Source: Janthinobacterium sp. UMAB-56 (lineage in GTDB: Bacteria > Pseudomonadota > Gammaproteobacteria > Burkholderiales > Burkholderiaceae_D). From it: 38,699 bases of DNA. Position numbers and translations under genes: made by a program. The notes under the pieces are model-generated. The model was not told where the DNA came from. It was given only the letters and a program-made list of their open reading frames with translations, and searched no databases. The stretch's first letter is position 1. Every line of letters begins with the position of its first letter. The stretch is taken from positions 73,255 to 111,953 of the forward strand of contig NZ_LT607667.1 of assembly GCF_900095265.1 (NCBI RefSeq), read 5' to 3'. Positions 1 through 8,654 of this stretch are shown in pieces.

Positions 1-13
1 GGGGAGGCGGCGC

Positions 14-991
14 ATGAGCGGTATCTCGACCGCGTGGCGCAGGCAGGGCGGCATGAGCCTGGTCGAATTGCTGGTGGCCGTCTCGCTGGGCGCGCTGCTG
101 ATGCTGGCGGCCAGTACCGTGCTGCTGGCGGCCAGCGGCAGTTATGGCGATCAGTCCGCCAGCGCGCGGCTCGATGACAACGGCCGTTATGCGCTCGACA
201 CCATCGCTCGCGCCGTGCGCCAGACAGCCTATGTGAATTGGGATAGCAGCGCCGCGCCCGTCGCCCATGCCGATTACGACAGCGCGAATATCGCCGGGCT
301 CGACGCGCACAGCCTGGGCAAGAACAGCGAGGGCATCAGCGGCGCGTTGCCCGATGCCTTGCATGGCAGCGATGTGCTGGCCCTGCGCTATTACGGCACC
401 GGCAAGGACGAGGGCGGCGACGGCTCCGTGCTCAATTGCGCCGGCTTTGGCGTGGGCGCCGCGCAAACGGAGGCGCAGCGGGGCTGGAGCATTTTCTATG
501 TGGCGCTGGGCGCCGATGGCGATGGCGAGCTGCGCTGCAAATACCGTGGCGCGAACGGCTGGGGCGCGGACGCCATCATCCGTGGCATTGACGGTTTCCA
601 GGTGCTGTATGGCCTCGATACGGATACGCCGTCCGACGGCGTGGCGAACCGCTATGTCAACGCCAGCGCACTCGACGCCTACGATGCGGCGCTGGTGCTG
701 GCGGGGGAGGATGCGGCCGCGCGCCAGCGCGATTTGTACCGCCGCACGCACTGGAAGCGCGTGGCCAGCGTGCGCGTGGCGCTGCTGTTGCATGGCGAGG
801 CGGGCCAGGCAGACAAGATGGCGGAGCTGGGGCCGGCGCAGTTCGATCTGTTTGGCAAGGCATATGCCGAGGCGCACGGCGCCAGCGACACGGGTGTGCG
901 CATCGCGCGCGTATCCCTGCCCGCCGCAACGCGCTCCAGGCTGCGGAAACTGGTGCAGACGAGCATCATGCTGCGCAACGGGCCAGCCTAG
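14..991 (+). CDS. pilW: Type IV pilus minor pilin PilW
   Basis: Minor pilin thought to help prime pilus assembly at the inner membrane together with PilV, PilX, PilE and FimT. The protein has 325 residues. It opens with a class III prepilin signal: a basic leader ending in Gly13, then Met14 and Glu at position +5 (MSLVELL), followed by a hydrophobic helix to about residue 43. This is the site cut and methylated by PilD. The rest is a large periplasmic domain with the RLDDNGRYALDTIARAVR segment typical of PilW. A GGGGAGG ribosome site at 1-7 supports the ATG at 14. The gene upstream, expected to be pilV, lies outside the window. pilX follows after 12 bp. Family assignment is firm; the exact role is inferred from the family. 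Confidence 0.9.
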   Translation: MSGISTAWRRQGGMSLVELLVAVSLGALLMLAASTVLLAASGSYGDQSASARLDDNGRYALDTIARAVRQTAYVNWDSSAAPVAHADYDSANIAGLDAHSLGKNSEGISGALPDALHGSDVLALRYYGTGKDEGGDGSVLNCAGFGVGAAQTEAQRGWSIFYVALGADGDGELRCKYRGANGWGADAIIRGIDGFQVLYGLDTDTPSDGVANRYVNASALDAYDAALVLAGEDAAARQRDLYRRTHWKRVASVRVALLLHGEAGQADKMAELGPAQFDLFGKAYAEAHGASDTGVRIARVSLPAATRSRLRKLVQTSIMLRNGPA

Positions 992-1003
992 GCGGGCGGT
1001 GCG

Positions 1004-1666
1004 ATGGCTGGCGCGGACGTCCGCTGTTGCGTACCGCGTTGCGCGCCCGGTGTGAAACGACGTGGCGCCACCCTCGTGTATGTGCTGTGCCTGCTGGTGC
1101 TCATTTTGTTACTGGGCATATCGGCAGCGCAGATGGCCTTGCAGGGCGAAAAGGCGGCGCGCGGCGAGCGTGACCGGCAGATCGCGTTTCAGGCGGCGGA
1201 GGAGGCATTGGTGGATGCGCAGAACGATATCGAAGGCTTGCCCGGCGCACCGGGCCGGGCAAGCCTCTTCGCAGCAGGTAGTGCGGCCGGGTTCGCGGAC
1301 GGCTGCGGCGACGCAGGCGCACTGGGCCTGTGCCTGCCTGCAGCCCCGGACGCGCCAGCCCTCTGGCTGAGCATGGACCTGGATGGCGCGGAAGGGGGAA
1401 GTGCCAGCCGCGCCGTGACGTACGGCCAGTTTACGGGCGCCGTCATGCAGACGGGGCAGGGTTTCCTGCCGTCGCGCCGACCCCGCTACCTCATCGAATT
1501 GCTGCCGTTTCACCCGCCCGGCGCGCAGGCCATGGCAGTGGTTGGCGGCCTGGCCACGGAAAGCTATGTCTATCGCATCACGGCCATGGGGTTTGGCGCG
1601 CAGGAAAGCACGCAAGTCGTGCTGCAAAGTTACTACCGCAAACAGGCGGCCGGAGCAGGGCCATGA
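1004..1666 (+). CDS. pilX: Type IV pilus assembly protein PilX
   Basis: PilX-like minor pilin of 220 residues. The N-terminus has a basic stretch (VKRRG) then a long hydrophobic helix (about residues 22-44) and the EKAARGERDRQIAFQAAEEAL segment typical of PilX N-terminal domains. It lacks the Glu at +5 of ordinary pilins, as PilX homologues often do. The last bases overlap the next start in an ATGA arrangement at 1663-1666, so translation of pilX and pilY1 is probably coupled. In other species PilX works with PilY1 at the pilus tip; that is family knowledge, not shown here. Confidence 0.85.
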   Translation: MAGADVRCCVPRCAPGVKRRGATLVYVLCLLVLILLLGISAAQMALQGEKAARGERDRQIAFQAAEEALVDAQNDIEGLPGAPGRASLFAAGSAAGFADGCGDAGALGLCLPAAPDAPALWLSMDLDGAEGGSASRAVTYGQFTGAVMQTGQGFLPSRRPRYLIELLPFHPPGAQAMAVVGGLATESYVYRITAMGFGAQESTQVVLQSYYRKQAAGAGP

Positions 1667-4600
1667 GGACGTTGTCGTTCGCGTTGTGCTCCACCTGGCA
1701 GTCCGCGTTGCGGCGCGCAGGCTGGGCCTGGCGGATGCTGCTGGCCTGTCTGGCTTGCGGCGGCGCCTTGGCGGCCAGCGTGCCTGCAGACGCCGCCCCC
1801 GCAGTGACGCTGGCGCGGGCCGACGCGGGTTTGCACGGCGCCAGAGTGCCGCCGAATCTGCTGCTCAACCTGTCCCTCACGCATGCGGCCGCCGCTGCGG
1901 CGCATGGCGGCGACTATGCGCCGCAGCACGACTATGCAGGTTACTTTCATGCGCGCATGTGCTACAGCTATCCGTATCGCAGCAAGGATGGCCTCATGCT
2001 GCCGGATTTGCGCGTAGCGACCGCTTACTTCTCTGTGCTGAAACCGGCCGATGCGCTGCACGGCTGCGGCGGCGACAGTTTCAGCGGCAACTTTCTTAAC
2101 TGGGCCAGCGCCAGCATGCTCGATATCGTCCGCTATGCCTTGACGGGCGGCGACCGCGTCATCGACGAAGTGCGCAAGACGGTGCTGCAGCGCGCCTACC
2201 TGCCCGATGCCGACAGCCCCACCGACTTTTTTGCCCACCCTGTCTTTTTCCCGCGCAAGGTGCTGCACGCCGGCGTGGCGGCGGCGACACCGTTTGCGCT
2301 GGCGCAACTGGCCATCGTTTCCTGTCGCAATCGCCTGCTGTTCGGCGACGCTAGCCTCAGCCAGCCTTCGGGCGGCAGTTGCGACGCGCCTGGCCCTGCT
2401 GCCACGCACGGCGTGTTCCTCGCGCGCGTGCGCGTTTGCGATGCCGATGAAGGGCCGCTGCGCGACGATTTGTGCCTCGCGTATGGCAAGAACTACAAGC
2501 CAGTGGGCGCCGTGCAGCGGCATGGCGGCAGGGTAAGGGTGGGCGTGTTTGGCCACTTGAACGGTGTACCTGCCACCACCGGCCCCGTGTATGGCGGCGT
2601 GCTGCGCGCGCCGCTGACCCACGTGGGCAGGCAGCGCTGGACGGCGCCCGATTTTATGCCGCAAGACAACGCTGGCGCCGAGTGGCATCCTGCCACTGGC
2701 GTGTATGCGGCTCAAGCTGCTGGCCCTGGCGGCGGTGTGACCGCTTACATCAATGGCCTGGGCCGCAGCAATGCCGCGCATCCCGGCGCGTACGCGAGGG
2801 CGGCGCCGCTGGCCGAATTGCTGTATGAATCGCTGCGCTATCTGCAGGGAAGGCAAGCGAGCGCCGTGGTGCCGCCTGCCACGGCCCCGCCTGCCGTCGA
2901 CGACGGCCTGCCTGTCGTGACTGCGTGGAGCGACCCGCAAACGGCCAGCTGCCAGCGCCACATCGTCGTCAGCCTCGGCGATGCGGGCATGGCGGGCGAC
3001 CGTTACGTGCCCGGCAATGTCCCGGCGGCTCCCGCAGCAAGCGGCGACCGCGCACGCGCTGCGGATGGCTTTGCGCCGCCACCGTTCGATGCGATGGCCT
3101 GGACGCATGCGGTGGGCCGCCTGGAAAGCGGCGGCGCACAGGGTAATCCCGCGCCACGGCCAGAACTGGCGGCGCTGGAATTGCTGGCCGAGGGCGCGGG
3201 CGGCGCCAGTTACCATGCGGCAGGGCTAGCCTACTGGTCGCATGTGCAGGCCCTGCGTCCTGGCGGCAAGAGCGACGGCGCAGCAAAGGTCGAGCACTAT
3301 GCGGGCGACTTGCGTCAGGGCGACCCGGCGGGCGTGCCCGCCACCACGCCGGCCCCCACACCCTTGTTGCTGGCGGCCAAATATGGCGGCTTTTTCGATA
3401 CGAACGGCGATGCCAACCCCTACAAGAGTGCGGCGGGCGGCGCGCTGGACGAATGGAGCCTTGGCGGCCGCTGGCCCACGCATTACCTGCCTGGCAGCGA
3501 TCCGGCCGCCTTGATCGCAGGACTGCGCGCAGCCTTTGCGGCCGCCGACAACGCTAGCTTGCCGGCGATGCTGGCCGGGCCAGCCCTGATGGCACTGGCC
3601 AACGGTAGCGAAGAAGCATACTGGTTCCAGACGCAGATGCGCCTGGCCGATGGCAGCATGACCTTGTGGCGCGCCGCGTTTGCCGTTGGCGCCGATGGCA
3701 CCCTGCTACCCGGCAAGCCATGGTGGCGCGCTGGTGGCCAGGACAAGCCCGTGCCGGATGGCCCGCCCACGCCCTTGCGTCCCGTCTATACGCTCGATGC
3801 CAAGGGCGCCCTGATGTCGCTGGCCTGGCAGCGGCTCGATGCGGCGCAGCGGGGCGCATTCGACGGCGGCGATGGCCGGGGGGAGGCGCGCCTGGCATAT
3901 CTGCTGGGCCAGCGCACGCACGAGGTGGGCCAGCCAGGCGGCTTCCTGCGGCGCCGTGCAGGCGGCCTGGGCGCGGCGCCGCATGGCAATTTGCTCTACG
4001 TGGGTGCGCCAGGGGCGGGCATGCCGGGTGCCGGCTATGGCTTGCACCGCAAGGCGCTGCTGCAGCGGCGAAAAATGCTGTATCTGGGCGCCAACGATGG
4101 CCTACTGCATGCGTTTGATGCGCGTACGGGCAGCGAATTGTTTGCCTATCTGCCGCAAGCGCTGCTGCGCCTTGTGCCCGCCGCTGCGAGCACTCACTAC
4201 AGTCCCGGCCCGCTGCTCGACGGCGCGGCGGCCACGGCGGAAGTGTTGGCGCAGGGGCGCTGGAAGACGGTGCTGGTGTCGGGCATGGGTGGCGGGGCGC
4301 AGGGCGTGTTTGCGCTCGACATCACCGACCCGGCGCGCTTCGCGCAAGAGGGGGCGCTGTGGGAATTCACGGACCGCGACGACAAGCTGATGGGCAACGT
4401 GCGTGCGCCGCCCGTTTTTGCCCGCATCAACATGGGCGGCAAGGAAGGCGCGCCGGCCTACCGCGATTTCGCCATCGTCGCCAGCGCTTACAACAACCAT
4501 GCGGACGATGGCAAGGACACGACGGCGCCCGCATCGGCCGCCGCCATCTTCCTGCTGGCGCTGGACAAGGCGCCCGGCACGCCCTGGCTGTTGGGGAACA

Positions 4601-5565
4601 ATTACTTCCGGCTCAAGGTGCCCGTGGCCAGTGGTGGCGATGTGGATGGGGACACCAGCGCCCTGCCCCAGGCGCTGGGCCCGCCCGCCGTGGTACCGGG
4701 CGGCGACGGCGCGCTGGCCCACCTGTATGCGGGCGATTTGCAGGGCAATATCTGGCGTCTCGACATGGCCGGCGGGCCGCCGTGGAAGGAGGGCCAGGGG
4801 CGCAAGCTCGTGTTTGTTGCGCGCGATGCGCAGGGCCGGCGCCAGAGCGTGACGCAGCAGCTGAACGTGGCGTATGCGCCCGGTGGCGGCTATCTGCTGC
4901 TGTTCGGCACGGGCAAGCTGGTCGAAGCGGCCGATACCTGGCCCGCTGCTTTTCAGTCACAATCGTTTTACGCCGTGCATGATGATGTGCGTGAAACCTC
5001 TCCCACGCGCAGCCGGGCCGACCTGGAACAGCGCAGCCTGGGCGAGGCGGCCGGCGGCGTGCGCGTCGACGGCGCCGAGCTTCGCTACACGGGCAGCGCC
5101 GCCATGCATGGCTGGTACCTCGATTTTCTCAATACGGCGCAGACCGGTGAACGCAGCGTCAGCAGTCCCGTTCTGGCCGCCGGCAAGGTGTTGTTCAATA
5201 CTGTCCTGCCGGGGCGCGACCCTTGCGCCAGGCCAGCCACGCGCCTGTACGTGCTCGATGTGCTGAACGGCTTTGCCGCCGATGGCGCCGGTCTCGTGCA
5301 GGCGGGCGCGCAGACAGGACGTTTGTTCGATGGCTTGGCGCGCGCGCCGCCGCTGGCGCTGGAATTGAACAGCGCGGTGGGCGCCACGACGCCAGCAGGG
5401 CGGGCCGAGGGGCGCAAGGAACTGGCCGTGCTGCAAGCAGGCTTGCCCGGCGCAGGCAGCGCAGCGGGACTCAAGGTCGTCAGCGCAGCGCTGCCGGCGC
5501 GGCGCCTGAGCTGGCGCGAAGTGGCAAACTGGCGCGAATTGCACGAGGCGGCCAAGAAGAAATAG
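1663..5565 (+). CDS. pilY1: Type IV pilus tip adhesin and assembly factor PilY1
   Basis: Large exported protein of 1300 residues from the ATG at 1663. That start overlaps the pilX stop and is followed by a signal-peptide-like hydrophobic stretch (MLLACLACGGALAASVPADA). The frame stays open back to 1330 inside pilX, but an earlier start would bury the signal peptide. The C-terminal part from about residue 800 matches the PilY1 beta-propeller, with KMLYLGANDGLLHAFDA and the later GDLQGNIWRLDM. An Asp-rich loop DVDGD at residues 993-997 resembles the calcium site that governs pilus extension and retraction in PilY1 homologues. The N-terminal half is less conserved and I see no clear von Willebrand A motif in it. 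Likely located on the cell surface or pilus tip. Confidence 0.9.
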   Translation: MRTLSFALCSTWQSALRRAGWAWRMLLACLACGGALAASVPADAAPAVTLARADAGLHGARVPPNLLLNLSLTHAAAAAAHGGDYAPQHDYAGYFHARMCYSYPYRSKDGLMLPDLRVATAYFSVLKPADALHGCGGDSFSGNFLNWASASMLDIVRYALTGGDRVIDEVRKTVLQRAYLPDADSPTDFFAHPVFFPRKVLHAGVAAATPFALAQLAIVSCRNRLLFGDASLSQPSGGSCDAPGPAATHGVFLARVRVCDADEGPLRDDLCLAYGKNYKPVGAVQRHGGRVRVGVFGHLNGVPATTGPVYGGVLRAPLTHVGRQRWTAPDFMPQDNAGAEWHPATGVYAAQAAGPGGGVTAYINGLGRSNAAHPGAYARAAPLAELLYESLRYLQGRQASAVVPPATAPPAVDDGLPVVTAWSDPQTASCQRHIVVSLGDAGMAGDRYVPGNVPAAPAASGDRARAADGFAPPPFDAMAWTHAVGRLESGGAQGNPAPRPELAALELLAEGAGGASYHAAGLAYWSHVQALRPGGKSDGAAKVEHYAGDLRQGDPAGVPATTPAPTPLLLAAKYGGFFDTNGDANPYKSAAGGALDEWSLGGRWPTHYLPGSDPAALIAGLRAAFAAADNASLPAMLAGPALMALANGSEEAYWFQTQMRLADGSMTLWRAAFAVGADGTLLPGKPWWRAGGQDKPVPDGPPTPLRPVYTLDAKGALMSLAWQRLDAAQRGAFDGGDGRGEARLAYLLGQRTHEVGQPGGFLRRRAGGLGAAPHGNLLYVGAPGAGMPGAGYGLHRKALLQRRKMLYLGANDGLLHAFDARTGSELFAYLPQALLRLVPAAASTHYSPGPLLDGAAATAEVLAQGRWKTVLVSGMGGGAQGVFALDITDPARFAQEGALWEFTDRDDKLMGNVRAPPVFARINMGGKEGAPAYRDFAIVASAYNNHADDGKDTTAPASAAAIFLLALDKAPGTPWLLGNNYFRLKVPVASGGDVDGDTSALPQALGPPAVVPGGDGALAHLYAGDLQGNIWRLDMAGGPPWKEGQGRKLVFVARDAQGRRQSVTQQLNVAYAPGGGYLLLFGTGKLVEAADTWPAAFQSQSFYAVHDDVRETSPTRSRADLEQRSLGEAAGGVRVDGAELRYTGSAAMHGWYLDFLNTAQTGERSVSSPVLAAGKVLFNTVLPGRDPCARPATRLYVLDVLNGFAADGAGLVQAGAQTGRLFDGLARAPPLALELNSAVGATTPAGRAEGRKELAVLQAGLPGAGSAAGLKVVSAALPARRLSWREVANWRELHEAAKKK

Positions 5566-5654
5566 GCGCCGATATGGTTGGCGTACCGACAGTTAACAAC
5601 GCGAAGGCCTGCGCAGCGTATCGGTCGGCGCTTTTTGGGAAGAGGGGAGGGGGC

Positions 5655-6146
5655 ATGGAAGCGCAGGCAAGGCGCAATGGGCCCGTTCCCAACGGTGGCG
5701 TCCCTGCCGCCACATTGGGCTTCAGCCTGATTGAATTGCTGGTCGCGCTGGCGATCATGAGCTTGCTGCTGGCGCTGGCCGTGCCCGCTTATCACGGCTA
5801 TGTCGTGCGCGCCAAGCGGGTGCAGGGGCAGGCGGCCCTGCTGCGCCTGATGCAGCAGCAGGAGCGCTTTTACTCGCAAAACAATCACTATCTGGCATTT
5901 TCCGCGGCTTCGCCAGCGCCGCAGTTTCGATGGTGGTCCGGCGAAGGGGGCGCGGCCGGGAGTGCGTATGAAATCGAGGCGCTGGCCTGTCCCGGCTTGA
6001 CGATCGGACAATGCGTACTTCTGCGGGCCATGCCGGGCACGTCCAAGGTCGACGCACAGTTCCAGGATGCCGATTGCGGTGTCCTGTCCTTGAACAGCAC
6101 GGGCCAGCGCGGCAGCAGTGGGCCCGCCAGCCATTGCTGGCCCTAG
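5655..6146 (+). CDS. pilE: PilE-like type IV (minor) pilin
   Basis: Pilin-like protein of 163 residues. The prepilin site is Gly22 followed by FSLIELLVALAIMSLLLALAVPAY, with Glu at +5 and a classic N-terminal helix. The segment QAALLRLMQQQERFYSQNNHY is characteristic of PilE-type minor pilins that end pilVWXY1E clusters in betaproteobacteria. Two cysteine pairs near the end could form pilin disulfides. The start at 5655 has a strong purine site (GGGGAGGGGG) directly before it; an in-frame ATG at 5574 would give a leader 27 residues longer and is less likely. The gene lies 89 bp after pilY1 and 3 bp before fimT. Position suggests a minor rather than the major pilin. Confidence 0.85.
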   Translation: MEAQARRNGPVPNGGVPAATLGFSLIELLVALAIMSLLLALAVPAYHGYVVRAKRVQGQAALLRLMQQQERFYSQNNHYLAFSAASPAPQFRWWSGEGGAAGSAYEIEALACPGLTIGQCVLLRAMPGTSKVDAQFQDADCGVLSLNSTGQRGSSGPASHCWP

Positions 6147-6149
6147 GCC

Positions 6150-6725
6150 ATGGTCAAGCGGGCATCGTGGAGCGGGCACACCTTTGGGCACACCATGCCC
6201 GAATTGCTGGCCGTACTGGTGATTGCCGCGCTGTTGGCGGCCGCTGCCATGCCAGGTTTGCAGCACTTGCTGGCGCGCCAGCAGGTGCGTACGGTGGCCA
6301 CGGACTTGTACTCGGCCATCGAATTGACGCGCGCGCAGGCGATGGCGCGCGGACAGCGGGTGCTGCTGATGCCGGCCGGGCCTGGTGGCGTGGACTGGCG
6401 CACGGGCTGGCTGGTATTCATCGACCGCAATGCCAACCTGGTGTTCGATGGCGATGACGAATTGCTGTTCCGCCAGGGACCGCTGCCGGCGGGTATCACG
6501 GTCCAGTTCGTTTTTTCCTCGGCTACGGCGCCGTTTTATATCGCCTACAATGGCGCGGGACGCAGTTGCAGCGCGACCAATAGCCTGGCGGCCCGCTGGG
6601 GTACCTTGTCCCTGACTTTGGGAAAGCAGGTGCGCCATATTAAAATCAATATGCTGGGCAGGGTGCGCGTATGCGACCCGCAGCAGCAAGCGGCCAATTG
6701 TAGCGGCGTGGCCGACAGTTCCTGA
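6150..6725 (+). CDS. fimT: FimT/GspH-like minor pseudopilin
   Basis: Protein of 191 residues with a prepilin site at Gly13 followed by HTMPELLAVLVIAALLAAAAMP, Glu at +5. The region LARQQVRTVATDLYSAIELTRAQAMARGQRV matches the GspH/FimT family, as does the GWLVFIDRNANLVFDGDDELL block. FimT proteins are minor type IV pilins, and in some species they bind DNA and aid natural transformation; whether that holds here cannot be seen. It begins 3 bp after pilE and closes the pilus cluster; in many relatives fimT sits at the front of such operons instead. Confidence 0.85.
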   Translation: MVKRASWSGHTFGHTMPELLAVLVIAALLAAAAMPGLQHLLARQQVRTVATDLYSAIELTRAQAMARGQRVLLMPAGPGGVDWRTGWLVFIDRNANLVFDGDDELLFRQGPLPAGITVQFVFSSATAPFYIAYNGAGRSCSATNSLAARWGTLSLTLGKQVRHIKINMLGRVRVCDPQQQAANCSGVADSS

Positions 6726-6777
6726 CAAGACTGTTACTTGTCATTTAGCAATTATTCACCTTCAAGCAAAGAAGCCC

Positions 6778-7878
6778 GTGGAAATACTCAACGATATCGA
6801 TGGCATGCGCCTGGCGCTGGAATGGGCGGCGCGCGGTTTATACACGACCTCGCCCAATCCCCGCATCGGCTGCGTCATCGTCAAGGATGGCCAGGTGATC
6901 GGCGCCGGCGTGACGCAGGCGGCGGGGCAGGACCATGCCGAGGTGCAAGCGCTGGCGAATGCGGCAGCGCGCGGCAACGACGTGCGCGGCGCCACTGCCT
7001 ATGTCACGCTGGAACCGTGCAACCACCATGGCCGTACGCCGCCTTGCTCCGATGCGCTCGTGCGCGCGGGACTGGGGCGCGTCGTGGCCGCCATGACGGA
7101 TCCGAATCCGCTGGTGGCGGGGCAGGGGCTGGCCAAGCTGCAAGCGAACGGCATCGCCGTCACCACGGATGTGCTGGCCGATGAAGCGCATGAAATGAAT
7201 ATCGGCTTCTTTTCACGCATGCAGCGCGGCAAGCCGTGGGTGCGCCTGAAAACGGCTGCCAGCCTGGACGGCATGACGGCCTTGCACAATGGCCAGAGCC
7301 AGTGGATCACGGGGCCGCAGGCGCGCGCCGACGGCCATGCCTGGCGCGCGCGCGCCTGCGCCATTCTGACGGGGATCGGCACGGTCAAGGCGGACGACCC
7401 GCAACTGAACGTGCGCGCCGTCGAGACGCCGCGCCAGCCGCGTCGCATCGTCATCGACAGCCGGCTCGACATCAGCCTCGATGCGCGCATCTTGCAGGGC
7501 GGCGGCACGTGGATCGTGGCGGCCGTCGCCAATCCGGAAAAGGAAGCGCAGCTGCGCGCCCTGGGCGCGGAAGTCATCGTGCTGCCGAACGCCAGTGGCA
7601 AGGTCGACTTGCCCGCGCTGATGCAGGAACTGGGACGTCGGCAATGCAATGAAGTCCACGTCGAGGCTGGCTCCAGGCTGAACGGCTCGCTGATACGCGA
7701 AGGCTGCGTCGACGAACTGCTGGTCTACCTGGCGCCCACCTTGCTGGGCGACGCACAAGGCATGTTTGCCTTGCCGGCATTGACGGATATCAAACAGCAG
7801 CGGACTTTGCAATTCCACCAGGTTCAGCAAGTGGGCGAAGATTTGCGTATCCTTGCAAGATTCGCCCAGCGCAATTAA
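6778..7878 (+). CDS. ribD: Bifunctional diaminohydroxyphosphoribosylaminopyrimidine deaminase / 5-amino-6-(5-phosphoribosylamino)uracil reductase
   Basis: RibD carries out the second and third steps of riboflavin synthesis in the cytoplasm: deamination of the GTP-derived pyrimidine, then NADPH-dependent reduction of its ribosyl group. The 366-residue protein has an N-terminal zinc deaminase with HAE at 53-55 and PCNHHGRTPPC at 80-90, and a C-terminal RibD reductase domain from about residue 155 (RLKTAASLDGMTAL, later EAGSRLNGSLI). The start shown is GTG, preceded by AAGAAG; ATG at 6802 is an alternative that would trim eight residues. It lies 30 bp before ribE. No FMN riboswitch is visible upstream. 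Confidence 0.93.
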   Translation: MEILNDIDGMRLALEWAARGLYTTSPNPRIGCVIVKDGQVIGAGVTQAAGQDHAEVQALANAAARGNDVRGATAYVTLEPCNHHGRTPPCSDALVRAGLGRVVAAMTDPNPLVAGQGLAKLQANGIAVTTDVLADEAHEMNIGFFSRMQRGKPWVRLKTAASLDGMTALHNGQSQWITGPQARADGHAWRARACAILTGIGTVKADDPQLNVRAVETPRQPRRIVIDSRLDISLDARILQGGGTWIVAAVANPEKEAQLRALGAEVIVLPNASGKVDLPALMQELGRRQCNEVHVEAGSRLNGSLIREGCVDELLVYLAPTLLGDAQGMFALPALTDIKQQRTLQFHQVQQVGEDLRILARFAQRN

Positions 7879-7908
7879 TACTTTCACATTTTTTATAAGG
7901 TTAGCTCC

Positions 7909-8544
7909 ATGTTTACAGGAATTGTTGCCGCCATCGGCAAGATTGAAACCGTGCAAGCGCTCGACGGCGGCCTCGATGCAGGCGTGCGCCTGAACATCCA
8001 TGCGGGCGGCTTGCCGCTGGCCGATGTGGCCCTTGGCGATTCGATCGCCATCAATGGCGCTTGCATGACGGTGGTGAAAAAATCGGACACGGGCTTTGCC
8101 GTCGATGTCTCGCGCGAAAGCCTCAATTGCACCGTGGGCCTCGATACGACCACGGAAGTGAACCTGGAAAAAGCCCTGACCCTGGCCGAGCGCCTGGGTG
8201 GCCATTTGGTTTCCGGCCACGTGGACGGCCTGGGCATCGTGCGCAGGTTCGAAGCCGTGGGCGAATCGTGGGAACTGGTGATCGAAGCGCCGCATGCACT
8301 GGCGAAATACCTGGCCTTCAAAGGTTCCGTCGTCGTCAATGGCGTGTCGCTGACCGTCAACCGCGTGGAAGACCTGGGCGCGGGCGCCGTCAAGGGCTGC
8401 CGTTTTTCGATCAACCTGATTCCCCACACGATCGCCATGACGACCTTGAAACACTTGACGGTCGATGGCAAGGTCAACCTGGAAATCGACTTGATTGCCC
8501 GCTATGTCGAGCGCATGTTGTCGCTGGACAAGGCTGCCGCCTGA
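7909..8544 (+). CDS. ribE: Riboflavin synthase alpha chain
   Basis: Converts two molecules of 6,7-dimethyl-8-ribityllumazine to riboflavin plus the pyrimidinedione used again by lumazine synthase. The 211-residue length and N-terminal MFTGIV are standard for the family. Two homologous lumazine-binding barrels are visible: residues 1 to about 97, with NGACMTVV and DVSRESL, and about 98 to 195, with NGVSLTVN. The two are linked by GGHLVSGHVDG. Called ribC in some species. It follows ribD closely and is probably cotranscribed; lumazine synthase (ribH) is 3.4 kb downstream. Confidence 0.95.
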   Translation: MFTGIVAAIGKIETVQALDGGLDAGVRLNIHAGGLPLADVALGDSIAINGACMTVVKKSDTGFAVDVSRESLNCTVGLDTTTEVNLEKALTLAERLGGHLVSGHVDGLGIVRRFEAVGESWELVIEAPHALAKYLAFKGSVVVNGVSLTVNRVEDLGAGAVKGCRFSINLIPHTIAMTTLKHLTVDGKVNLEIDLIARYVERMLSLDKAAA

Positions 8545-8560
8545 TACGGCAGCGTAAAGG

Positions 8561-8609
8561 AGCAACACCCTCGTCGGCCTTTCGTCGTGCCAAGCGTGTG
8601 TTGCTTTTC
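8561..8609 (+). terminator. Possible terminator after ribE
   Basis: AGCAACAC at 8561-8568 pairs perfectly with GTGTTGCT at 8598-8605, and a T-rich run (TTTCTTTC) follows. The 29-nt loop is long for an intrinsic terminator, so this is a weak call. The gene before it ends at 8544 and the next begins at 8655. Confidence 0.35.
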
Positions 8610-8654
8610 TTTCAGACGCGCATACTATGAAGCTTTCCGCAGTGGAGGCTAGTC

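Noticed and set aside
1633..3216. Long minus-strand open frame of 527 codons inside pilY1
   Set aside because: A shadow of the GC-rich pilY1 gene. Its composition is Arg/His/Ala-rich with no domain, and pilX and pilY1 are well supported on the plus strand.
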